From Cellulomonas sp. Root485 (GTDB lineage Bacteria; Actinomycetota; Actinomycetes; Actinomycetales; Cellulomonadaceae), in NCBI RefSeq assembly GCF_001426705.1, contig NZ_LMFC01000004.1, forward strand, positions 1 through 64,000: a stretch of 64,000 nucleotides of DNA. Reading direction: 5' to 3'. The first letter of the stretch is position 1. Every line of letters starts with the position of its first letter. This document shows positions 45,038-53,795 of the stretch, in pieces. Both the position numbers and the translations under genes were made by a program. The notes beneath the pieces are model-generated. The model did not search any database. It was not told the DNA's origin and saw nothing but the letters and a program-made list of their open reading frames with translations.

Positions 45038-45518
45038 AGCCAACCGGGCCGAGCCGCGCCCGGCCGCGGGCGGCGAGGAGGGGCAGGTGATGATCCTGAC
45101 CCTGGGCTTCGTGATCGTCGCACTGCTCCTGCTGAGCGTCGTCGTGTCCGCCGCGGGGGTGCACCTGGAGCGCAAGCGCCTGCTCGCGCTCGCGGACCTG
45201 CTCGCGCTCGAGGGAGCCGACGCGGTCGGCGACGACCGGTACTTCGTGCCGGGTGCCGGCCGCGAGACCCCGGGGACCGGCGGCGTCCCGCTCACCGACG
45301 CGGCCGTCCGCGCGTCCGTCGACGGTTACCTCCGAGACAACCCCGGTGCCGCCACCGCCTGGGACGAGTTCGCGGTGCTCGACGCGACGACGCCCGACGG
45401 GCAGTCCGCGCAGGTGCGCCTCGGTGCGGTGGTGCGGCCCGTGCTGATGAGCTGGGTGCTCGCGCCGTGGTCCGACGGGATCGCTCTGGAGGCCGAGTCG
45501 GTCGCGCGCGGGTCGTGA
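45030..45518 (+). CDS. Third Tad-locus pilin-like protein (Rv3660c-neighbour / TadG-like)
   Basis: 162 residues, ATG overlapping the previous gene by 8 nt. The N-terminal EEGQVMILTLGFVIVALLLLSVVVSA helix and ERKRLLALADLLALEGAD match the helicase/secretion-neighbourhood TadE-like (DUF/TadG N-terminal) proteins seen at the end of actinobacterial Tad loci. It has no von Willebrand domain, so a full TadG is not present. Confidence 0.65.
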   Translation: MSRANRAEPRPAAGGEEGQVMILTLGFVIVALLLLSVVVSAAGVHLERKRLLALADLLALEGADAVGDDRYFVPGAGRETPGTGGVPLTDAAVRASVDGYLRDNPGAATAWDEFAVLDATTPDGQSAQVRLGAVVRPVLMSWVLAPWSDGIALEAESVARGS

Positions 45519-45567
45519 CGCGAGCGCGGCGCTCGACCTGCGGGAGGATCGGGCAGCGCGGACCCGG

Positions 45568-45573
45568 TAGCCT
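45568..45573 (+). promoter_or_regulatory. -10 hexamer upstream of prfB
   Basis: TAGCCT ends 8 nt before the prfB GTG, again compatible with a leaderless transcript; no Shine-Dalgarno sequence is present. Confidence 0.55.
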
Positions 45574-45581
45574 GGACGGTT

Positions 45582-46697
45582 GTGGCCACCACTGACTTCC
45601 CCGTCGCGATCCGTGATCTGCGCACCACCTTGGGCACCATCCAGGCGGTGAGCGACCCGACCGCGCTCCAGGCGAAGGTCGCGCAGCTGTCGGAGCAGGC
45701 CTCGGCCCCCGACCTGTGGGACGACCCGGACGCCGCGCAGAAGATCACGAGCGCGCTGTCGTCGACGCAGGCCGAGCTGGACCGGATGAGCAAGCTCGAC
45801 GGGCGGATCGACGACCTGGAGACCCTCGTCGAGATGGCTCTCGAGGAGAACGACGAGGACACCCTGGCCGAGGCCGAGGCCGACCTGCTGAAGATCAAGA
45901 AGGACCTGGGCGAGCTCGAGGTCCGCACGCTGCTGTCGGGGGAGTACGACCAGCGCGAGGCCGTCGTCACCATCCGCTCCGGCGCCGGTGGCGTGGACGC
46001 GGCGGACTTCGCCGAGATGCTGCTGCGCATGTATCTGCGCTGGGCGGAGCGGCACGGGTACCCGACCACGGTGCTCGACACCTCCTACGCGGAGGAGGCC
46101 GGGCTGAAGTCGGCGACGTTCGAGGTCAAGGTGCCGTACGCGTTCGGCAACCTGTCCGTCGAGGCCGGCACGCACCGCCTGGTCCGCATCTCGCCGTTCG
46201 ACAACCAGGGCCGACGCCAGACCAGCTTCGCGGCCGTCGAGGTGATCCCGCTGATCGAGTCGAACGACTCCATCGACATCCCCGAGTCCGAGATCAAGGT
46301 CGACGTCTTCCGCTCGTCGGGCCCCGGCGGCCAGTCGGTCAACACCACCGACTCCGCCGTGCGCATGACGCACATCCCGACCGGCATCGTGGTGTCCATG
46401 CAGAACGAGAAGTCGCAGATCCAGAACCGCGCGGCCGCGCTCCGCGTGCTGCAGTCCCGCCTGCTCCTGGTCCGCAAGGCCGAGGACGACGCCAAGAAGA
46501 AGGCGCTCGCCGGGGACGTGAAGGCCAGCTGGGGCGACCAGATGCGCTCGTACGTCCTGCAGCCGTACCAGATGGTCAAGGACCTGCGGACCGAGCACGA
46601 GGTGGGCAACCCGGCCGCGGTGTTCGACGGTGACATCGACGACTTCATCGAGGCGGGCATCCGCTGGCGCCGCTCGGCGGAGAACGCGGCCGGCTGA
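45582..46697 (+). CDS. prfB: Peptide chain release factor 2
   Basis: 371 residues, GTG start, one uninterrupted frame. SPF (~205), the UGA/UAA-reading tripeptide, lies in RISPFDNQG, and the catalytic GGQ (~249) in [12 protein letters not shown]. There is no internal UGA frameshift site after codon 25 as in E. coli, in line with other high-G+C actinobacteria. In relatives ftsE follows directly; here a sugar-transport operon intervenes. Confidence 0.95.
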   Translation: MATTDFPVAIRDLRTTLGTIQAVSDPTALQAKVAQLSEQASAPDLWDDPDAAQKITSALSSTQAELDRMSKLDGRIDDLETLVEMALEENDEDTLAEAEADLLKIKKDLGELEVRTLLSGEYDQREAVVTIRSGAGGVDAADFAEMLLRMYLRWAERHGYPTTVLDTSYAEEAGLKSATFEVKVPYAFGNLSVEAGTHRLVRISPFDNQGRRQTSFAAVEVIPLIESNDSIDIPESEIKVDVFRSSGPGGQSVNTTDSAVRMTHIPTGIVVSMQNEKSQIQNRAAALRVLQSRLLLVRKAEDDAKKKALAGDVKASWGDQMRSYVLQPYQMVKDLRTEHEVGNPAAVFDGDIDDFIEAGIRWRRSAENAAG

Positions 46698-46707
46698 CCC
46701 GGCGCCC

Positions 46708-46741
46708 GAAGGCCCGGCATCCGTCGCGATGCCGGGCCTTC
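46708..46741 (+). terminator. prfB terminator
   Basis: A perfect 14-bp stem (46708-46721 with 46728-46741) with a 6-nt loop begins 11 nt after the stop. Confidence 0.8.
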
Positions 46742-46778
46742 GTCCCACCATCGCGGAACCCCGGCTCACCAAGAGGCC

Positions 46779-47012
46779 GCTGACGTCCGCACATCCGGTC
46801 GTCCCGACAACCGATCGTGCGGACGTCCCCACGGTGGGGCGCTGACGTCCGCACATCCGGTCGTCCCGGCAGCCGATCGTGCGGACGTCCCCACGGTCGG
46901 GCGCTGACGTCCGCACATTCGGTCGTCCAGACAACCGATTGTGCGGACGTCCCGTCCGGGAATTCGGTCGTTCCGACAACCGATCGTGCGGACGTCCCGG
47001 GTGGTCGGGCGC
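46779..47012 (+). repeat. Tandem array of 62-bp palindromic units
   Basis: Units begin at 46779, 46841 and 46903 (period 62), with a fourth, 5'-truncated copy from about 46962. Each full unit holds 11-bp perfect arms GACGTCCGCAC / GTGCGGACGTC around a 24-nt core that is itself partly self-complementary (GGTCGT with ACAACC), so each unit can fold as one 46-nt hairpin. Units differ at a few scattered positions, some compensatory in the stem. It lies between the prfB terminator and the sugar operon promoter. The 595-bp gap 46698-47292 holds nothing else but regulatory sites. Confidence 0.85.
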
Positions 47013-47127
47013 TGGATGTCGGCGACCGGTGGTCGGTCCGACGGCTCGACCCCGGGTGTCACGGGAGGGTCAGGCTTTGTTGCCGGGGGGAACATGGTTA
47101 GTCCAGGTGGGCGAATCGGACACCCCA

Positions 47128-47139
47128 GAAAGCGCTTGC
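47128..47139 (+). promoter_or_regulatory. LacI-type operator candidate upstream of the sugar ABC operon
   Basis: GAAAGCGCTTGC centres on the palindrome AAGCGCTT (47130-47137) and fits the AANCGNTT core bound by LacI/CcpA-type regulators. It lies about 57 bp upstream of the proposed -35. Confidence 0.45.
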
Positions 47140-47184
47140 TCCGCCCCCAAGGTCACGGTTTGACCACGGAAAGCGGTTCTGACC

Positions 47185-47228
47185 TTGTGACACATCCCGC
47201 CCAGCCATATGTTGTCGCCCGCAACATA
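47185..47228 (+). promoter_or_regulatory. Promoter with overlapping operator for the sugar ABC operon
   Basis: TTGTGA (47185-47190), 17 nt, TATGTT (47208-47213) form a good sigma-70-type promoter. The -10 is the left arm of a palindrome, TATGTTG (47208-47214) - 7 nt - CAACATA (47222-47228). A repressor bound there would block RNA polymerase; the ROK protein encoded in the operon is the natural candidate. The leader would be about 70 nt. Confidence 0.65.
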
Positions 47229-47292
47229 GTCCGAGCGCCCGAGCGCCGGGTGGAGACGAGCGCAACGGGGCGTCGTCCAGAGAGGGAGCACG

Positions 47293-48411
47293 ATGCGACG
47301 AAGCATGATCCTGGCGACGGCGGCCGTTATGGCCTCCGGCTTGCTGCTGACCGGTTGTAGCAGCAACGACACGCCCAGTGGGACGGACACGGAGAGCGGA
47401 GACGGTGGAGGTGTCACGCCCAAGGTCGGCGTGATCCTGCCCGACACCAAGTCCTCGGCCCGGTGGGAGACCGCCGACGCCAAGTACCTGAAGGAGGCCT
47501 TCGAGGCCGCGGGCGTCGACTACGACATCCAGAACGCGCAGGGTGACAAGACGCAGTTCCAGACGATCGCGGACCAGATGATCACGAGCGGCGTCAACGT
47601 CCTCATGATCGTCAACCTGGACTCCGGGTCCGGCAAGGCGGTGCTGCAGAAGGCTCAGGCCCAGGGCATCGCGACGATCGACTACGACCGGCTCACGCTC
47701 GGCGGCGGCGCGGACTTCTACGTGTCGTTCGACAACACCAAGGTCGGCCAGCTCCAGGGCGAGGGCCTGCAGAAGTGCCTCGACGACGCCGGCAAGACGA
47801 CGGCGAACATCGCGATGCTCAACGGCTCGCCGACGGACAACAACGCCACGCTGTTCAAGGCGGGTGCCGTTGCCGCGCTGCAGGAGAAGACGACGAGCGG
47901 CGAGTACACCGTGGTCGCGGACCAGGCCGTGCCCGACTGGGACAACCAGCAGGCCGGCACGATCTTCGAGCAGATGTACACCGAGAACGCCGGCAAGATC
48001 GACGGCGTCCTGGCAGCCAACGACGGTCTCGGCAACGCCGCGATCGCCATCCTGAAGAAGAACGGCGTGAACGGCACCGTCCCGGTGACCGGTCAGGACG
48101 CGACGGACCAGGGCCTGCAGAACATCCTCGCGGGCGACCAGTGCATGACCGTCTACAAGGCCGTCAAGAAGGAGGCCGACGCCGCTGCGGCGCTGGCCAT
48201 CGCGGCCGCCAAGGGTGAGGACACCGCTGACCTGGCCACGGGCGAGGTCGAGGACACCGAGTCCGGCGGGATGGTCGCGGCCGTCCTGCTCGACCCGCAG
48301 GCGATCTACTTCGACAACGTCAAGGACGTCATCGCCGACGGGTACACCACGAAGGACGCAGTCTGCACGGCCGACTACGCGGACAAGTGCGCCGAGGCCG
48401 GCATCTCCTGA
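47293..48411 (+). CDS. XylF-like sugar-binding lipoprotein
   Basis: 372 residues, ATG behind AGGGAG. Lipoprotein signal with lipobox LLTGC (Cys22), then a periplasmic-binding-protein (type 1) fold: KVGVILPDTKSSARWE, IVNLDSGSGKAVLQKAQ, IDYDRL and GVLAANDGLGNAAI. The IDYDRL and KWD-like (here RWE) pattern is close to XylF/ChvE-type binding proteins for xylose, glucose or arabinose. It would deliver sugar to the permease encoded downstream. Confidence 0.82.
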   Translation: MRRSMILATAAVMASGLLLTGCSSNDTPSGTDTESGDGGGVTPKVGVILPDTKSSARWETADAKYLKEAFEAAGVDYDIQNAQGDKTQFQTIADQMITSGVNVLMIVNLDSGSGKAVLQKAQAQGIATIDYDRLTLGGGADFYVSFDNTKVGQLQGEGLQKCLDDAGKTTANIAMLNGSPTDNNATLFKAGAVAALQEKTTSGEYTVVADQAVPDWDNQQAGTIFEQMYTENAGKIDGVLAANDGLGNAAIAILKKNGVNGTVPVTGQDATDQGLQNILAGDQCMTVYKAVKKEADAAAALAIAAAKGEDTADLATGEVEDTESGGMVAAVLLDPQAIYFDNVKDVIADGYTTKDAVCTADYADKCAEAGIS

Positions 48412-48418
48412 CGCATGA

Positions 48419-48450
48419 CACCGCCGGTGGTCGACAGGCCACCGGCGGTG
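48419..48450 (+). terminator. Intercistronic stem-loop between binding protein and ATPase genes
   Basis: A perfect 12-bp stem (48419-48430 with 48439-48450), 8-nt loop, starts 7 nt after the binding-protein stop. In such operons a hairpin here partly terminates or protects mRNA so that the binding protein is made in excess. The remaining 158 nt up to the ATPase gene hold no gene. Confidence 0.65.
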
Positions 48451-48608
48451 ACCAGGCTGGGGCCGGTACGCGCGAGCGGCCGGCCCCGGCCTGGCGTCCG
48501 GGGAACGACACCGGACCTGCGACGACGACGTCGCCCGAAGAGTTGCCGACGAACCTGCACAGACCCGCGACGACGCGGGGTGAACCGACGGACCCCACGA
48601 GGTGGACG

Positions 48609-49490
48609 ATGACACAAGCAGCGCATGCCGCACCCGACCTGGCCCCACCGCCGACCCTCGAGGTCCGGGGAGGGCGGAAGAACTTCGGCGCGGTGCACGC
48701 GCTGCGCGGCGTCGACCTGGTCGCCCGGGCCGGTGAGGTCACGGCTTTGGTCGGGGACAACGGCGCCGGCAAGTCGACCATGATCAAGTGCGTCGCGGGC
48801 ATCTTCCCGTTCGACGCGGGCGAGGTGCTGTTCGAGGGCGAGATGACGCACATCAGCTCGCCGGCAGACGCCAACAACCTCGGCATCGAGGTCGTCTACC
48901 AGGACCTCGCGCTGTGCGACAACCTCGACATCGTCCACAACATGTTCCTCGGCCGCGAGCTCAAGAAGGGCATCCGGCTCGACGAGTCGGCGATGGAGAC
49001 CCGCGCGGCGGAGGTCCTCGCGAGCCTGTCGGTGCGGACCGTCCGGTCGATCCGCCAGCACGTCGCCAGCCTGTCGGGCGGCCAGCGCCAGACCGTGGCC
49101 ATCGCGCGCGCCGTGCTGTGGAACTCCAAGCTCGTCATCCTCGACGAGCCGACGGCGGCACTCGGCGTCGCGCAGACGGAGCAGGTGCTCCAGCTGGTCC
49201 GGAGGCTCGCCGACGCGGGCCTGGCGGTCGTCCTGGTCTCGCACAACATGAACGACGTCTTCGAGGTCGCGGACTCGATCAACGTGCTCTACCTGGGGCA
49301 GACGGCGGCGCAGGTCCGCACCAGGGACACCTCGCGCACCGAGATCATCGAGCTGATCACCAGCGGGTCCGCAGGCATGGCACCGGGTGCCGTCGCGCCG
49401 AAGATCTCGCCGGACGCACCGGAGCGTGCGACGAGCGCGACAGCGACGACGAGCGACGCGACGACCACGAACGGGAGCACCTCCGCATGA
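48609..49490 (+). CDS. Sugar ABC transporter ATPase, single-domain XylG type
   Basis: 293 residues. Walker A GDNGAGKST (49-57), Q-loop VVYQDLALC, signature LSGGQRQ (~155), Walker B LVILDEPTAALG and switch His SHNMND. It has one nucleotide-binding domain where E. coli XylG/RbsA have two, as in the FrcA-like subgroup. A 45-residue Ala/Thr/Ser tail follows. The next gene overlaps by 4 nt. Confidence 0.86.
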   Translation: MTQAAHAAPDLAPPPTLEVRGGRKNFGAVHALRGVDLVARAGEVTALVGDNGAGKSTMIKCVAGIFPFDAGEVLFEGEMTHISSPADANNLGIEVVYQDLALCDNLDIVHNMFLGRELKKGIRLDESAMETRAAEVLASLSVRTVRSIRQHVASLSGGQRQTVAIARAVLWNSKLVILDEPTAALGVAQTEQVLQLVRRLADAGLAVVLVSHNMNDVFEVADSINVLYLGQTAAQVRTRDTSRTEIIELITSGSAGMAPGAVAPKISPDAPERATSATATTSDATTTNGSTSA

Positions 49491-50773
49491 GCACGTCCAC
49501 GGTTCCTCCGGCATCCTCGGCCTCCGCGTCGCCGTCCCTGCTGGCCGGCTCGGTCGAGCAGCCGACGTTCAGCGAGGCGGTCGGCAACTACGTCAGCAAG
49601 GTGCGTGGCGGCGACATGGGCTCGCTGCCGGCCATCCTCGCGCTGGCGGTCCTCACGCTCGTGTTCGTCATCCTCAAGCCGAACACGTTCCCCTCGACGC
49701 TGAACATCGCCAACCTGTTCCAGCAGGGCGCTGTCGTCGTGACCATCGCCATGGGCCTCGTCTTCGTCCTGCTGCTGGGCGAGATCGACCTGTCGGCCGG
49801 CTTCGCGTCGGGGGTCTGCGGCGCCGTCCTGGCGACCGGCCTGACCGTCTACCACTGGTCCTGGTACGTGGCGCTGATCGCGGCGCTCTCCACCGGCATC
49901 GTCATCGGCCTGCTCATCGGCACGCTGGTCGCCCGCGTCGGCATCCCGTCGTTCGTCACGACGCTCGCCGCGTTCCTGGCGTTCCAAGGCGTCGTGCTGC
50001 TCATCATCGGTGCGGGCGGCAACATCTCGATCACCGACCCGGTGATCATCGCGCTGCAGAACAAGAACGTCCCGCCCCTGCTGGGCTGGGCCCTGGCGAT
50101 CATCGCCGTGCTGGCGTACGCGGGCTCGAGCATCCTGACCTGGCGTCAGCGCCGGGCGCGCGGGCTGCTCGCCGCCCCGCTGGGACTCGTCGTGCTCAAG
50201 GTGGTGGCGCTCGGTGCGGTGGTCATCGCGATGGTCGCCATCCTCAACCAGGAGCGCAGCCTCAACCCGTTGCGGACGTCGATCATCGGGGTGCCGATCG
50301 TGGTGCCGCTCATCGTCGTGCTCGCCCTCGTGCTCGGGTTCGTGCTCACGCGGACGGCGTTCGGCCGGCACATCTACGCGGTCGGCGGCAACGCCGAGGC
50401 CACGCGTCGCGCGGGTATCAACGTCAAGGCCGTGAAGATGGCGTGCTTCATGATCTGCTCGTTCATGGCGGCCATCGCGGGTGTGCTGGCGGCGTCGCGT
50501 GCGACGTCGGTGGACCCGAACGCGGGCGGCTCGAACGTGCTGCTCTACGCCGTTGGCGCCGCGGTCATCGGTGGCACGTCGCTGTTCGGTGGCAAGGGCC
50601 GGATCATCGACGCCCTCATCGGTGGCGCCGTGATCGCGGTCATCGACAACGGCATGGCCCTGCTCGGGTACTCCTCGGGCATCAAGTACGTTGTCACCGG
50701 CACGGTGCTGGCGGCCGCTGCGGCCGTCGACGCGATCTCCCGTCGGCGCGCGAGAGCCACGGGACGCGGCTAG
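49487..50773 (+). CDS. Sugar ABC transporter permease, XylH/RbsC type
   Basis: 428 residues, ATGA overlap. A 50-residue N-terminal lead precedes about ten helices; conserved segments are LLGEIDLSAGFASG, VPSF-like GIPSFVTTLAAFLAFQG and the EAA-like loop AVGGNAEATRRAGINV. It matches the branched-chain/ribose/xylose permease family. The lead and ten-helix layout are close to XylH. Confidence 0.86.
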   Translation: MSTSTVPPASSASASPSLLAGSVEQPTFSEAVGNYVSKVRGGDMGSLPAILALAVLTLVFVILKPNTFPSTLNIANLFQQGAVVVTIAMGLVFVLLLGEIDLSAGFASGVCGAVLATGLTVYHWSWYVALIAALSTGIVIGLLIGTLVARVGIPSFVTTLAAFLAFQGVVLLIIGAGGNISITDPVIIALQNKNVPPLLGWALAIIAVLAYAGSSILTWRQRRARGLLAAPLGLVVLKVVALGAVVIAMVAILNQERSLNPLRTSIIGVPIVVPLIVVLALVLGFVLTRTAFGRHIYAVGGNAEATRRAGINVKAVKMACFMICSFMAAIAGVLAASRATSVDPNAGGSNVLLYAVGAAVIGGTSLFGGKGRIIDALIGGAVIAVIDNGMALLGYSSGIKYVVTGTVLAAAAAVDAISRRRARATGRG

Positions 50774-50794
50774 ACGACCTGAGGGAGGCTGCTG

Positions 50795-52039
50795 GTGCGG
50801 CTCGGCGCTGGTCCGCCGGTCCGGCGCGCCGATGCGGCTGCGCAGGACGACGTGCGACGGGCCAACCTGTCGGCGGTCCTCCGCCTGCTGCACTTCCACG
50901 GGCCCGCCACGCGGTCGGACCTCGTCGCCTCCACAGGCTTCAACCGGTCGACGGTCGGGTCGCTCACCTCCGAGCTGGTCAAGCTCGGTCTCGTGCGTGA
51001 GCGACCCGGCGTCGTCTCCGGCAAGGGCCGGCCGTCGAACGTCGTGGAACCCGTCAGCACCAGCGTCCATGTGCTCGCGTTCGACGTGACGCCGTCGAGC
51101 GTGGGAGCGGCCCGCGTCGGCCTCGGCGGGTACATGCTGCAGGTCCGTCGCCGCCTGCACAGCGCGTCCCCGCACGACGTGCCGGCGGTCGTCGACCTGA
51201 TCGCGACCCTCGCCCGGGAGATGCAGGCGAAGTCCGTCCCCGGGTCCGTGTGCCTGGGTCTCGTCGTGTCGGTGCCGGGCAGCGTGCGGCAGCCGGACGG
51301 GATGGTGCGGCGATCGCCCCCGCTGGGCTGGCACGAGGTGCCGTTCGCGGAGATGCTCAGTGAGGCCACCGGTCACGAGTACCCCGTCGCCGTCGGCAAC
51401 GACGGGGACCTCGGGGTGGTCGCCGAGTACCTGCGCGGCGCCGCGCGCGGCAAGCAGGACGTTCTCTACGTCCGCGGTGAGGTCGGGGTCGGCGGGGGTG
51501 TCGTCGTCGACGGCGAGCTGCTCAAGGGCGCCGGCGGGTACGCGGGTGAGGTCGGGCACATCGTCGTGAAGCCCGGGGGCCGGGTGTGCTCGTGCGGGGC
51601 GCGTGGGTGCTGGGAGGCGGAGATCGGCGACGCCGCGATCATTCGCGCCGTCGGCCGGGACCCGCGCGAGTCCGACATCGAGGACGTGCTCAACGACGTC
51701 GCCGTCGGCAACCGCCGCAGCATCTCCGGGGTGCGCAAGACGGGGGAGTGGGTGGGGCTGGGGCTGGCCAGCCTGGTCAACCTGTTCAACCCGCGCGTGG
51801 TCGTCCTGGGCGGGACGCTCGGGGCGCTCTACCCGACGATGGAGCCGACGCTCGCCGCGTCCTACTCGCGGGCGCTCGGGCCGATCCGGGAGCAGGCGCT
51901 GCTGGTGCGTTCGGACCTGGGCTCCGACGCACAGCTCGTCGGCGCCGCCGAGGTGGCGTTCGCGGACGTGCTGGAGGACCCGGCGGGAACCCTCCTGGGG
52001 CGTGCGGACCAGGAGACAGAGCTGCTGTCGGGCACCTGA
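50795..52039 (+). CDS. ROK-family transcriptional repressor (XylR/NagC type)
   Basis: 414 residues, GTG start 21 nt after the permease. An N-terminal winged helix (about 22-85; [20 protein letters not shown] core) leads to a ROK sugar-kinase-like domain with [10 protein letters not shown] and the zinc motif C.CG..GCWE ([12 protein letters not shown], ~262-273). It probably senses the transported sugar and represses the operon at the TATGTTG-N7-CAACATA site. It could also have distant targets. Confidence 0.85.
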   Translation: MRLGAGPPVRRADAAAQDDVRRANLSAVLRLLHFHGPATRSDLVASTGFNRSTVGSLTSELVKLGLVRERPGVVSGKGRPSNVVEPVSTSVHVLAFDVTPSSVGAARVGLGGYMLQVRRRLHSASPHDVPAVVDLIATLAREMQAKSVPGSVCLGLVVSVPGSVRQPDGMVRRSPPLGWHEVPFAEMLSEATGHEYPVAVGNDGDLGVVAEYLRGAARGKQDVLYVRGEVGVGGGVVVDGELLKGAGGYAGEVGHIVVKPGGRVCSCGARGCWEAEIGDAAIIRAVGRDPRESDIEDVLNDVAVGNRRSISGVRKTGEWVGLGLASLVNLFNPRVVVLGGTLGALYPTMEPTLAASYSRALGPIREQALLVRSDLGSDAQLVGAAEVAFADVLEDPAGTLLGRADQETELLSGT

Positions 52040-52188
52040 CGACCCGACATTCTGCACCAAAGCAGACGTCCGCCCGTTCTCACAGGCAACAGTCGGCGTG
52101 TCACCACCGCCGGTGCACCGGGCCGCTGCCTACGCTCGTTGAGGCCAGCAGCAGTGCCCCGTCCCCGAACCTGGCCCCCGCGAGCATC

Positions 52189-52878
52189 GTGATCAGATTC
52201 GAGAACGTCACCAAGGTCTACGCGCGCGGCGCCCGACCGGCGCTGGACCGCGTGTCCCTGGATGTCGAGCGCGGCGAGTTCGTGTTCCTCGTCGGCGCCT
52301 CCGGCTCCGGCAAGTCCACGTTCCTGCGCCTCGTGCTGCGCGAGGAGCGGGCGTCGGCGGGCCGCGTGTTCGTCGCCGGCAAGGAGCTGGGCACCCTGTC
52401 GTCGTGGAAGGTGCCGACGCTGCGCCGCCACATCGGCGCCGTGTTCCAGGACTTCCGCCTGCTGCCCAACAAGACGGTGTTCGAGAACGTGGCGTTCGCG
52501 CTGCAGGTCATCGGCAAGCCGCGGCACCACATCCTCACCACGGTGCCGGACACGCTCGAGATGGTCGGCCTGGCCGGCAAGGAGAAGCGCCGTCCGCACG
52601 AGCTGTCCGGCGGCGAGCAGCAGCGTGTGGCCATCGCGCGCGCGTTCGTGAACCGCCCGAACATCCTGCTGTGCGACGAGCCCACGGGAAACCTGGACCC
52701 GACGACGTCCCTGGGGATCATGCGCCTGCTCGACCGGATCAACCGCACGGGCACCACCGTCGTCATGGCGACGCACGACGACGAGATCGTCGACCAGATG
52801 CGCAAGCGCGTCATCGAGCTGTCCACCGGCGCCCTGGTCCGTGACCAGTCGCGCGGTGTGTACGGATCGGACCGCTGA
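52189..52878 (+). CDS. ftsE: Cell-division ABC ATPase FtsE
   Basis: 229 residues, GTG start. Walker [10 protein letters not shown] (~36-44), [19 protein letters not shown] (FtsE-specific), signature LSGGEQQR, Walker [13 protein letters not shown]. With FtsX it couples ATP hydrolysis to a peptidoglycan hydrolase at the septum. A TACGCT -10 candidate at 52131-52136 could give the operon its own promoter. It overlaps ftsX by one base. Confidence 0.93.
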   Translation: MIRFENVTKVYARGARPALDRVSLDVERGEFVFLVGASGSGKSTFLRLVLREERASAGRVFVAGKELGTLSSWKVPTLRRHIGAVFQDFRLLPNKTVFENVAFALQVIGKPRHHILTTVPDTLEMVGLAGKEKRRPHELSGGEQQRVAIARAFVNRPNILLCDEPTGNLDPTTSLGIMRLLDRINRTGTTVVMATHDDEIVDQMRKRVIELSTGALVRDQSRGVYGSDR

Positions 52879-53792
52879 TGCGTCTCCAGTTCATCCTGTC
52901 CGAGATCGGCCTGGGTCTTCGTCGCAACCTGTCGATGACCATCTCCGTCATCCTCGTGACCTTCGTGTCGCTCACCTTCGTCGGTGCCGCGGCCCTGCTG
53001 CAGACGCAGATCGGCAAGATGAAGGACGACTGGTACGACAAGGTCGAGGTCTCCGTCTTCCTCTGCCCGCAGAACTCGACCGCGCCGACGTGCGCGAGCG
53101 GTGAGGTCACCGACGACCAGAAGGCCGACATCCAGGCGGCGCTCGCGTCGCCCGAGGTGAAGCCGTACGTCGAGAAGGTCTACACGGAGACCAAGGAACA
53201 GGCGTACGACGCGTTCCAGAAGCAGTTCAAGGACCAGTTCTGGGCGTCGGCCGCGACGGTCGACGACATGAACTCCTCCTACCGCATCAAGCTCACGGAC
53301 CCGGAGAAGTACTCGGTCGTCTCCGAGGTGATCTCCGGCCGGGCCGGCGTCGAGGAGGTCAAGGACCAGCAGCGGCTGTTCGACCGCCTCTTCTCGGTGC
53401 TGAACAACGCGACCCTGCTCGCCGGGGGACTCGCGGCGGTGATGCTGCTGGCAGCCGTCCTGCTGATCACGACGACCATCCGGCTGTCTGCCCTGAGCCG
53501 CAAGCGCGAGACCGGGATCATGCGCCTGGTCGGGGCGTCGACGGTGTTCATCCAGCTTCCGTTCATGCTCGAGGGCGCGATCGCCGCGACGATCGGCGCC
53601 CTGCTGGCGGTCGGCGGGCTCTGGGTGGGTGTCACGTACCTGGTCGACGACTGGCTGGGGGAGTCCGCGGGCTGGATCCCGTACGTGAGCACCGCCGACG
53701 TGCTCACCATCGCGCCCGCGCTCATCGCGGTCGCCATCCTGCTCGCGGGGATCTCCTCCCTGGTCACGCTCAGCCGGTACACGAAGGTCTGA
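52878..53792 (+). CDS. ftsX: Cell-division protein FtsX
   Basis: 304 residues, ATG sharing a base with the ftsE stop. One N-terminal helix (about 20-42), a large extracellular domain with a Cys pair (FLCPQ...PTCAS), then three C-terminal helices around RKRETGIMRLVGAS, the FtsX/MacB hallmark. The external domain is expected to activate the wall hydrolase encoded next. Confidence 0.93.
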   Translation: MRLQFILSEIGLGLRRNLSMTISVILVTFVSLTFVGAAALLQTQIGKMKDDWYDKVEVSVFLCPQNSTAPTCASGEVTDDQKADIQAALASPEVKPYVEKVYTETKEQAYDAFQKQFKDQFWASAATVDDMNSSYRIKLTDPEKYSVVSEVISGRAGVEEVKDQQRLFDRLFSVLNNATLLAGGLAAVMLLAAVLLITTTIRLSALSRKRETGIMRLVGASTVFIQLPFMLEGAIAATIGALLAVGGLWVGVTYLVDDWLGESAGWIPYVSTADVLTIAPALIAVAILLAGISSLVTLSRYTKV

Positions 53793-53795
53793 CCC

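Noticed and set aside
45582..46697. Programmed +1 frameshift in prfB.
   Set aside because: The frame is continuous from GTG to stop with no internal UGA or slippery CUU near codon 25.
46779..47012. CRISPR array.
   Set aside because: Units are contiguous with no variable spacers, are palindromic over most of their length, and no cas gene is in the window.
46645..47163. Small repetitive Arg/Asp/Val-rich ORFs over the palindromic array.
   Set aside because: They are open on both strands only because the repeat lacks stops; no ribosome site or stable codon pattern, and they span the prfB terminator.
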